From the NCBI GenBank assembly GCA_029865405.1, contig JAOUGZ010000199.1:1-5783 (forward strand): a DNA stretch of 5,783 nucleotides. Direction: 5' to 3'. Below the pieces are notes generated by a model that made no database searches, was not told the origin of the DNA, and was given only the letters and a program-made list of their open reading frames with translations. Shown here piece by piece: positions 1 to 5,606 of this stretch; position 1 is the first letter of the stretch; every line of letters begins with the position of its first letter. The DNA comes from Betaproteobacteria bacterium (GTDB lineage Bacteria > Pseudomonadota > Gammaproteobacteria > Burkholderiales > SG8-39). The position numbers and the translations under genes are program-made.

Positions 1-272
1 CGCCGGAAGCCATCTACCGGCGCTCGCTCGCCTATTACAACCTGGTCAATTCGCCCTCGACCCTGATCAACGCCGACGACCTGGAGAACTTCTGGAAATG
101 CCACCAGGGCCTGGCGTCCGATGGCGGCGACTGGGTGAGCTTCGGGCGCTTCCACGGCCGTGACATCGAGAAGGACGGCGTCGTCGAGACCGGGCCCAAC
201 ATGGGCACCTCGGAAGCGCCGATGCGCAACCAGATGAAGGCCTGGGCGGCGTACATGGGGAACGGCCGGTGA
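1..272 (+). CDS. Aromatic ring-hydroxylating oxygenase alpha subunit, C-terminal part (5' end outside window)
   Basis: Only the last 89 residues are present, read from base 3 and ending in TGA at 270-272. The alpha subunit of Rieske non-heme iron oxygenases carries the N-terminal [2Fe-2S] domain (outside the window) and the C-terminal catalytic domain that binds mononuclear iron and hydroxylates an aromatic ring in the cytoplasm. The visible piece has the hallmark DDLENFW (bases 75-95). It matches the DDxEN-type motif whose Asp, most likely the second, is the carboxylate ligand of the 2-His-1-Asp iron site. It lies about 63 residues from the C-terminus, a distance seen in this family. The tail GTSEAPMRNQMKAWAAYM also fits. 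The beta-subunit gene follows with a 4-base overlap, so the two are translationally coupled. The substrate cannot be told from this fragment; benzoate, anthranilate or salicylate-type enzymes are possible. Codon use is extremely GC-ending. Confidence 0.85.
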   Translation, partial: PEAIYRRSLAYYNLVNSPSTLINADDLENFWKCHQGLASDGGDWVSFGRFHGRDIEKDGVVETGPNMGTSEAPMRNQMKAWAAYMGNGR

Positions 273-751
273 GCGCCAGGGCGCAGCACGACGCCGAGCA
301 GTTCCTCTACCGCCAGGCCGCGCTGCTCGACGACAAGCAGTGGCAGGACTGGATCGACCTCTTCGCGGCGGACGGCATCTACTGGATGCCGCCGGATGCT
401 TCCTACAAGACCTGGGACGGGCAGCCGGCGATCTTCGCCGAGGACAGGAACCTGATGACGGTGCGCATGCGCCGCGTGCTGCACCCGGACGCCTGGTCGC
501 AGCGCCCCCTGTGGGGCACCAACCACGTGGTGTCGAACGTGATCGTCGACAAGGCGGCGAGGAACGGCGACCTCACGGTGCGCTCGCGCTTTCACATGAT
601 GGAGCTGCGGCGCGACGACGTGCGCCATTTCGCCGGGCAGTACACGCACCACCTGAAGAAGGCAAAGGGCGGCTACCGCATCAAGCTGCAGCGCGTCGAC
701 ATGACCAACGCGCAGGCGGCGTACGACTACGTGCTGCAGGTCTGGGTCTGA
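269..751 (+). CDS. Aromatic ring-hydroxylating oxygenase beta (small) subunit
   Basis: The 160-residue product has the usual length and pattern of the small subunit of Rieske ring-hydroxylating oxygenases: an N-terminal helix (EQFLYRQAALLDDKQWQDW), then DLFAADGIYWMPP, then the basic stretch LMTVRMRRVLHPDAW, and a C-terminal VWV. This subunit has a cystatin/SnoaL-like cone fold and packs with the alpha subunit, usually as an alpha3beta3 hexamer. It is mainly structural and carries no metal. The GTG start at 269-271 overlaps the alpha stop codon (GTGA). A purine-rich GGGGA at 257-261 lies 7 bases upstream, and the next in-frame ATG is too far inside. Fewer than ten codons end in A or T. The last 18 codons, stop included, recur at 5537-5590 with silent changes only, so this gene's 3' end marks the boundary of the downstream two-gene module. 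Substrate unknown. Confidence 0.93.
   Translation: MSARAQHDAEQFLYRQAALLDDKQWQDWIDLFAADGIYWMPPDASYKTWDGQPAIFAEDRNLMTVRMRRVLHPDAWSQRPLWGTNHVVSNVIVDKAARNGDLTVRSRFHMMELRRDDVRHFAGQYTHHLKKAKGGYRIKLQRVDMTNAQAAYDYVLQVWV
698..751 (+). repeat. Left copy of a 54-bp direct repeat (3' end of the beta-subunit gene)
   Basis: These 54 bases, the last 17 sense codons plus stop of the beta subunit, recur in the same orientation at 5537-5590, exactly 4839 bases downstream. The first 35 bases (698-732) are identical. Mismatches fall at 733, 734, 748, 750 and 751. The first three change only synonymous positions (GTG/GTA, CTG/TTG, GTC/GTG) and the last two swap TGA for TAG. Similarity fades quickly to the left of 698 (scattered matches at 690-695) and is not convincing to the right of 751. 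Confidence 0.95.
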
Positions 752-760
752 GGGTAACCT

Positions 761-781
761 CCGGGCTTCCGTAATAGCCGG
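761..781. terminator. Possible hairpin between the convergent beta-subunit and TPR genes
   Basis: The 30-base gap between the two convergent genes holds CCGG(G)CT at 761-767 facing AGCCGG at 776-781. This gives six base pairs with one bulged G and an 8-base loop. There is no T-run on either side, so it is at best a weak or factor-assisted terminator serving both genes. Confidence 0.25.
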
Positions 782-2392
782 TCAGTTCTGGGCGACGTAG
801 GCCTTTGCCAGCTCGAGCTCCGGCCGTGTGATGTCCGCTTTGACGGCGAGCTCAGCCAGTTTCGCATAGTACGTCTTGGCCTTGGCGCGCTCCCCTGCGC
901 GCGCGGCAGCCTGGCCGGCGCCGTACATCCCGCGCAGCCGATTCGGCTCGCGCTGCGCGGAGGACTCGAACGCGGCGAGGGCCTCGCGGGGCTGCCCGGC
1001 TTCGAGGAGCATTTCCCCCAGCAGCTCGCGGGCGGGCACGACAGGCGCCGGCGTCACAATGTGCTTTTGCATGGAGTCTTCAAGATCTGCGGCCGCGCGC
1101 ATCGATGCAAGCGCTTCCTGCTGGGCGTTGTTTGCCAGTGCCGTCCAGCCTACGACGGCGAGCCGTTGCACCTCCACCTGGTTCGCCCAATACGTGTTCT
1201 TCTGCTCCTTCAATGCATCGCGCAGCGCCGCGAGCCGTGCCGCTTCGCCTTGCGCGGACGCCGTGTCGCCGGTGCGGGCGAATCCAAGCCCACGCGCAAA
1301 ATGGGTGATGGCGACGGTGAACGGGAACCGGCTCGGACGTGGCTCGAGGTTAGCGGCCTCTTTCCACGCGCGGCGCTCAAGCGCGTAGCGTGCGGGCATC
1401 GCCGCGAGCGCGTAGGGGCCGATAAAAACCGCGGGATTGATCGTGTCGATGGCCTGGCCTTGAGCGACGATTTGTCTAGCTTCGTCGTCCTGGCCCATCT
1501 GCAGGTGCGCGTGGACCAGGTAGTCCATTGCGTGCGCCTGCTCCTGCCCGTTCGACTCGGCTTGTGCGGCCGTGTAGGAGCGCCGATTGGCGTCGATCGA
1601 ATCCTGCCAGCTGCCGAGGTGAGTGAAGATGTGCGAGGGCATGTGCAGGGCATGCGGATGCCGCGGGGCGATTTGCGAGTACCGCCGCGCAGCCTCGACG
1701 CCGCGCCGGGCAATCGCCGAGTAGTCGTAGCCGTGGATGAGATAGTGCGCTACGCCGGGGTGCTCAGGCTGCAGCTTGAAGAACTTTTCCAGGATGGCCG
1801 TCGACCTGAGTTGGTTCGCGAAGGTCTTGTCGGCAAGGTCCGCCGTCATCTGCAGCGAAAGCGCATAGAAGATCTCGGCTTCGGTATCTTCCGGATAGCG
1901 CTGCACGAGTGCCTCCATCGCCTTCTCGTAGGCGAGCCTACGACTCCGGAATTCCGTCTTGTCGGCGTCCTTGTAGATCAGCCCAATCGCGGCCAGGTAG
2001 TCCCGCTCGCGCTGCGTTCCCGCGTCAATCGCCTTCGCCTTCTCCAGGCCGGCCAGGGCAAGGCGCGTGGCATCCGCGTTCGGCGCCTGGCCGGTAAGCG
2101 GATTCTGCTGCAGCGCCATTGCGATCCCCCAGTACGCGATCGCGCAACGCGGGTCGCTCTTCAGAACATGCTGAAAACCTTCGATCGCGTCCTTGACCCA
2201 AAACGAATGCAGCAGCGCGACCGAGGTATCGAAGTCCTTCGCCACAGCGGTGCAGGAGGTCTCGAAGTGCACCTTTCCGAGTTGCGCGCGCGCCGCCGTT
2301 CCACCCCTGTCGGGATCGCCATCATGCGCGAATGCGCCTGGAATGGCAGGCAAACTGGCGATCAGCACTATTAGGGGATAGACGATTCTCAT
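782..2392 (-). CDS. Secreted TPR-type protein of unknown function with conserved His/Cys motifs
   Basis: The 536-residue product starts with a clear Sec signal peptide (MRIVYPLIVLIASLPAIPGA, likely cut after AFA at residue 22), so it should be periplasmic. Beyond that it is helical-repeat in character: TPR-like pairs near 150-190, 285-315 and most clearly 450-515 (ARELLGEMLLEAGQPREALA). The distinctive part is a set of fixed motifs: LGKVHFETSC (38-47), LLHSF (60-64), DPRCAIAYWGIAMALQQNP (80-98), HPGVAHYLIHGYDY (211-224), PHALHMPSHIFTHLGSW (246-262) and HAMDYLVHAHLQ (287-298). I recognise these as the signature of a widespread bacterial family usually named only 'TPR repeat protein'. C47 and C83 could form a disulfide, and the His cluster could bind metal; both are inferences. 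The start is supported by GGAGG five bases upstream. It is divergent from the regulator at 2534, its probable controller. No enzymatic role is established. Confidence 0.9.
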   Translation of the reverse strand: MRIVYPLIVLIASLPAIPGAFAHDGDPDRGGTAARAQLGKVHFETSCTAVAKDFDTSVALLHSFWVKDAIEGFQHVLKSDPRCAIAYWGIAMALQQNPLTGQAPNADATRLALAGLEKAKAIDAGTQRERDYLAAIGLIYKDADKTEFRSRRLAYEKAMEALVQRYPEDTEAEIFYALSLQMTADLADKTFANQLRSTAILEKFFKLQPEHPGVAHYLIHGYDYSAIARRGVEAARRYSQIAPRHPHALHMPSHIFTHLGSWQDSIDANRRSYTAAQAESNGQEQAHAMDYLVHAHLQMGQDDEARQIVAQGQAIDTINPAVFIGPYALAAMPARYALERRAWKEAANLEPRPSRFPFTVAITHFARGLGFARTGDTASAQGEAARLAALRDALKEQKNTYWANQVEVQRLAVVGWTALANNAQQEALASMRAAADLEDSMQKHIVTPAPVVPARELLGEMLLEAGQPREALAAFESSAQREPNRLRGMYGAGQAAARAGERAKAKTYYAKLAELAVKADITRPELELAKAYVAQN

Positions 2393-2533
2393 GATGGCCT
2401 CCGAGAGATTCGCGGGTGCGGCGCATGCCGAACCCGAGCGCGGCCAACTCTAGCAACCGCGTACCCGGGAAGTCATAGGCAAGAAACGGGATTTGTATGG
2501 GAAATTCCATGCTAGGCTGACTTCGAGATCGCC
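2393..2533. promoter_or_regulatory. Divergent promoter/operator region between TPR protein and regulator
   Basis: The 141 bases between the two divergent start codons must carry both promoters. The part from about 2445 to 2520 is poorer in G+C than the surroundings, as expected for promoters, but I see no convincing -35/-10 pair on either strand. Candidate operator elements are an imperfect inverted repeat at 2497-2510 (ATGG, 6-base centre, CCAT, with GGAAATTCC inside it) and three GGGA words preceded by C or T, starting at 2466, 2487 and 2498. These lie 21 and 11 bases apart, so on one face of the helix. OmpR/PhoB-type winged helices usually bind phased direct repeats of this spacing. The regulator itself has only a weak GAGA (2525-2528) as ribosome binding site. 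Confidence 0.5.
2398..2402 (-). promoter_or_regulatory. Ribosome binding site of the secreted TPR protein
   Basis: Read on the minus strand this is a perfect GGAGG, five bases before the ATG at 2392-2390. It fixes the start so that the signal peptide is included in full. Confidence 0.8.
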
Positions 2534-5530
2534 ATGCCGGATCAGGCCTTTACGTTTGGACAGTTCCGCCTTGACCCGCGCGGCGGACTGACACGAGGCG
2601 ATCGGCAGGTGCGGCTGACGCCAAAGGCGCTTGCGCTGCTGTGCTTTCTCGCCGCGCGGCGGGGACGCGTGCTCACCAAGGAGGAGCTGTTCGACGCGCT
2701 CTGGCCGCGCACGCCGGTGGGCGATGCGGCGCTGGTGACCTGCATCCAGGAATTGCGCAAGGCGCTCCGCGACAACGCGCGGCGCCCGCGATACATCGAG
2801 ACACTGCATCGCCGCGGCTATCGATTCATTGCGCAGCCGGAAGGACCCCGATCCTCAGCAGATACCAGCCGGTTGCCTAGCCACTTCGAACCGGTGCACG
2901 GCCTCCTCGTCGGCCGCGAGGGCGAGCTCAGCCAGCTCAACGAAGCGCTCGCTCTGGCGTGCGCCGGCGCGCGGCAGGTGGTGCTGATCCATGGCGAGGC
3001 GGGGATTGGCAAGACCGCGCTGGTGCGCACGTTTCTTGCGCGCGTCATGCAGGCGACGGATATCCACATTGCCTGGGGTCAGACCGCCGAGCACTACGGC
3101 GCAAGCGAGGCGTACCACCCGGTGCTCGATGCGCTGACGCGCTCTTGCCGCGGCCCGTACGGCGAGAGGCTCCTGCAAGCGCTCGATAGGCACGCGCCGC
3201 TGTGGCTGGTGCAGATGCCTACGACCGTCGCGCCTTCGCGGCTTCGGGCGCTGCGAAGGCGCACCGCAGGCGCGACTCCGGAACGAATGCTGCGCGAGCT
3301 GACCGATGCGCTGGAGGGCACCGCCGCCGTATCTCCCATCGTACTGTGGCTCGAGGACCTCCACTGGGCGGACGTTTCGACGATCGATTGGCTCGCCTCC
3401 TTCGCACGCCGGCCGGAACGCGCACGTGTCCTCGTCATCGGCACCTACCGGCCCGCGGAGGGATCCGTCGAGCTGCAGCCGATGCACGCTATCGGCGACG
3501 AATTGCGGCGACAGGGGCAGATCCGGGAAGTGGCGCTGCAGCCGCTCAGCCGGTCCGCGGTCGGCGAGTTCATTGCCGCCCGCTTCGCCGCTCGCCCCGA
3601 GGCTGCGGGGTCACTCTCACAACTTGCGGCCGAGGTCCATCGGCGGACCGAGGGCAGTCCGCTCTTCATGCTCGGTGTACTCGACGAACTGGTGGCCAAG
3701 GGCGTACTGGCATGCCAGGACGACCGATGGTCGGTGCGCGAATCCGCCCAATTGCGCGAGCTCGCCCTTCCACGGCAATTGCAGCAGGTCATCGAGCGGC
3801 AGATCGAGCGCATCGCGCCCGCGGCCGCACGCCTGCTCGAGATCGCCAGCGTCGCCGGCGCGGACTTCTCGGCGGCCGCGATTGCGGCGGGCGCCGGAGT
3901 ATCGGTCGCCGAGGCGGACGCCGCGTGCCATGAGATCACGCGGCGCCATCGGTTCCTGTGCTCCAGCGGGACCGACGAGTGGCCGGACGGCACCGTGGCC
4001 GGCCGATTCAGCTTCGCGCATGCGCTGTATCGCGAGGCGCTCTACGAACGGCTGCCCGCGGCGCGCCGCGTGGAGCTGCACCGGCTGATCGGCGAACGGC
4101 TCGCGCAGGCCTTCGACGAGCGCTTGGACGAGATCGCGGCACAGCTTGCGATGCATTTCGAGCGCGCAAGAGCCGCACCGCAGGCGATACTGTTCCTGCA
4201 AAAGGCGGGCGAGACCGCCTGGCGGCGCAGCGCGTCCCACGAGTCTGCGGCGCATTTTGAGCGTGCGCTCGCCCTGCTCGAGACTCGGCCGCCGGGTCGC
4301 GCGCGCGACGAGCTCGAGGCGGCGCTTCGCCTTGCGCTGACGGTGCCGCTCATCGCGATGCATGGCCTGGGCTCGACGAACGTGCAAGCCTGCGCCACGC
4401 AGGCCCGGGACCTGTGCGAGCGCTTGGGGGATTCCCGCGGCCGTTTCATTGCGCATCGAGTGGTCTGGAACAACAGCCTGATGCGCCACCCCCTGCCCGC
4501 TACGCTCGCCCACGCGCGGCGGCTCATGGATCTGGCCGAGCCGGAGCACCGACCGGTCGAAGCGGCGCTGGCGCATCGCGCGCTCGGATGTACGTTGATC
4601 TGCGCCGGTGAGCATCGCGAGGCCGACCGCCTTCTCGAACACGGTATCGCCCTCGCAGACCGGATGCCCGATGCCGATTTCGTGCGTTACGGCGAGCACC
4701 CGGGAATGATCTGTCGCGTATTCGGCGCCTGGGCCAAGTCCTTGATGGGATTTCCCGATCAGGCGGCCCGCCTCGCCGATGCCGGCGTCGCGCATGCGCG
4801 CCGGCGCGACGACCCGCACGGATTGGCGTTCGCGCTCGTGACGGTCGGACTAGTCCATCTGATCCTGCGCGACGCGGTCCGCGCCGATCGCATGTGCAGG
4901 GAAATTCTGTCCCTGTCACAGGAGTACAAACTGCCGCAATGGAGCGCTTTCGGCCAGGAAATCAGGGGCTGGACGACCGGACGGCTGGGCGACGCCACAG
5001 CGGGGATCGAGATCATGGAGCAGGCATTGGCGCAACTCCATGCCACCGGCGCAGTCACGCATAGCAGTCGCATGCTGGCCAACCTTGCCGAGGGCTACCT
5101 CGCCGTCGGCAACGTGGAGCGCGCGCGCGCGCGGTTGGATGCGGCGCTCGCGCATCGTGCGAAGCACGGCGAGCATTACTATGCGCCCGAACTTTACCGC
5201 CTCCAGGCCCTGGTGCTCGACAAGGAGGGCGCGGCTTTCGAACCCATCGAAGCGTCCTTGATCGAAGCGATCGAAATTGCGCGCAGGCAGGAAGCAAGTC
5301 TATTGGCGCTTCGCGCCGCCAAGACACTCGCTGAGTACTGGTCCTTGCAGGGCAAGCCGCAGGCCGCTCGAGACTTGCTCGCGCCTCTCTGTGCCCGCAT
5401 GACCGAAGGTGTCGACTGGCCGGATCTTTCGGAGGCTCGGACGGTGCTGCAGACCCTAGGTGACTTCCGCGTCATGCGATCCGCCCCACCGTCCGACCTC
5501 CCGCCGCCCGGCGATGCGCGCACCATCTAG
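2534..5530 (+). CDS. Transcriptional regulator: OmpR-type winged helix, STAND/AAA_16 ATPase and TPR-like sensor tail
   Basis: The 998-residue protein has three parts. Residues 6-101 are an OmpR/PhoB-type winged helix: FGQFRLDP, then LTPKALALLCFLA, the recognition-helix region DAALVTCIQELRKALRD and the wing YIETLHRRGYRFIA. Residues 122-345 are a P-loop ATPase: VGREGEL, Walker A GEAGIGKT (154-161), Walker B VLWLEDLHWAD (270-280) and the sensor-like VLVIGTYR (299-306). From about 345 to 545 lies the helical/winged arm usual in MalT-like STAND proteins (EGSPLFML near 370), and from about 545 to 985 TPR-like helical pairs (SAAHFERALALLE; HRALGCTLICAGEHREADRLL). There is no membrane segment and no receiver domain. 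It should therefore act as a cytoplasmic one-component switch, binding ATP and oligomerising when the TPR tail meets a ligand or partner; this is inferred from the family. The start is right because the winged helix begins six residues in. The divergent TPR gene is the obvious target. Codon use is less GC-ending than in the flanking oxygenase genes. The stop TAG lies six bases before the beta-gene remnant. Confidence 0.93.
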   Translation: MPDQAFTFGQFRLDPRGGLTRGDRQVRLTPKALALLCFLAARRGRVLTKEELFDALWPRTPVGDAALVTCIQELRKALRDNARRPRYIETLHRRGYRFIAQPEGPRSSADTSRLPSHFEPVHGLLVGREGELSQLNEALALACAGARQVVLIHGEAGIGKTALVRTFLARVMQATDIHIAWGQTAEHYGASEAYHPVLDALTRSCRGPYGERLLQALDRHAPLWLVQMPTTVAPSRLRALRRRTAGATPERMLRELTDALEGTAAVSPIVLWLEDLHWADVSTIDWLASFARRPERARVLVIGTYRPAEGSVELQPMHAIGDELRRQGQIREVALQPLSRSAVGEFIAARFAARPEAAGSLSQLAAEVHRRTEGSPLFMLGVLDELVAKGVLACQDDRWSVRESAQLRELALPRQLQQVIERQIERIAPAAARLLEIASVAGADFSAAAIAAGAGVSVAEADAACHEITRRHRFLCSSGTDEWPDGTVAGRFSFAHALYREALYERLPAARRVELHRLIGERLAQAFDERLDEIAAQLAMHFERARAAPQAILFLQKAGETAWRRSASHESAAHFERALALLETRPPGRARDELEAALRLALTVPLIAMHGLGSTNVQACATQARDLCERLGDSRGRFIAHRVVWNNSLMRHPLPATLAHARRLMDLAEPEHRPVEAALAHRALGCTLICAGEHREADRLLEHGIALADRMPDADFVRYGEHPGMICRVFGAWAKSLMGFPDQAARLADAGVAHARRRDDPHGLAFALVTVGLVHLILRDAVRADRMCREILSLSQEYKLPQWSAFGQEIRGWTTGRLGDATAGIEIMEQALAQLHATGAVTHSSRMLANLAEGYLAVGNVERARARLDAALAHRAKHGEHYYAPELYRLQALVLDKEGAAFEPIEASLIEAIEIARRQEASLLALRAAKTLAEYWSLQGKPQAARDLLAPLCARMTEGVDWPDLSEARTVLQTLGDFRVMRSAPPSDLPPPGDARTI

Positions 5531-5536
5531 GGCGCG

Positions 5537-5590
5537 GACATGACCAACGCGCAGGCGGCGTACGACTACGTATTGCAGGTCTGGGTGTAG
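5537..5590 (+). pseudogene. Remnant: last 18 codons (with stop) of a ring-hydroxylating oxygenase beta-subunit gene
   Basis: Translation gives DMTNAQAAYDYVLQVWV and a TAG stop, identical in protein to the end of the intact beta subunit at 698-751 but with five silent base differences (49 of 54 bases equal). It has no start, and nothing of the remaining 143 codons is present, so it is a gene end and not a small gene. It begins six bases after the regulator's stop and is in the same reading frame, with the regulator's TAG aligning to a CAG of the intact gene. Because the changes are silent, this copy was probably part of a working gene until recently. It marks the right edge of the inserted module, and the convergent oxygenase gene follows only six bases later. 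Confidence 0.9.
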
Positions 5591-5606
5591 CGGGCGCTAC
5601 AGCCCG
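5591..5606. terminator. Short GC hairpin after the beta-gene remnant
   Basis: CGGGC at 5591-5595 faces GCCCG at 5602-5606 around a 6-base loop, exactly in the gap between the remnant's stop and the convergent oxygenase gene, overlapping the latter's last codons. The stem is perfect but only five pairs long and lacks a T-run, so terminator activity is uncertain. It would have been the natural terminator site of the ancestral convergent pair. Confidence 0.22.

Larger units (their letters stand above)
752..5536. other. Putative inserted two-gene module (TPR protein plus regulator) bounded by the direct repeats
   Basis: This segment contains only the minus-strand TPR protein gene and its divergent regulator, and lies between the two copies of the beta-gene 3' end. 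Its codon use differs clearly from the flanks. About 12 of the first 38 codons of the regulator end in A or T, and the first 30 codons of the TPR gene are similar, while only two of 61 codons in the right-hand oxygenase fragment and few in the beta gene do so. Boundary repeat plus compositional contrast suggest acquisition as a unit. No integrase, transposase or terminal inverted repeat is seen, so the mechanism is open. Homologous recombination with a related locus, or the remnant of an integrative element that restored the target gene's end, would both fit. The exact right boundary could lie anywhere from about 5528 to 5537. Confidence 0.5.

Noticed and set aside
35..652. Minus-strand open frame of 205 codons over the alpha/beta genes
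   Set aside because: It is a shadow of two overlapping, clearly recognisable oxygenase genes, and its product is Arg/His/Val-rich without motifs.
752..781. Possible extension of the direct repeat to the right of the beta stop codon (CGGGC and TAxAGCC similarities with 5591-5606)
   Set aside because: Only short GC-rich words match and gaps are needed to align them; this is not better than chance in such DNA.
1061..2374. Long plus-strand open frame (437 codons) opposite the TPR protein
   Set aside because: It is antisense to a gene with signal peptide, ribosome binding site and family motifs. Its translation is Arg-rich without domain features, as expected for a shadow frame in GC-rich DNA.
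2493..2518. TTGTAT and TAGGCT as a -35/-10 promoter pair for the regulator
   Set aside because: The spacer is only 14 bases and both boxes are poor matches; no reliable promoter can be named.
3617..4819. Minus-strand open frame of 400 codons inside the regulator gene
   Set aside because: It lies opposite well-conserved ATPase and TPR coding sequence, has low-complexity Arg/Gly/Ala composition and no plausible start signal.
5119..5133. 15-base alternating GC run, a possible slippage or Z-DNA site
   Set aside because: It is explained by Glu-Arg-Ala-Arg-Ala-Arg codons in a GC-rich gene, and the frame continues intact through it.
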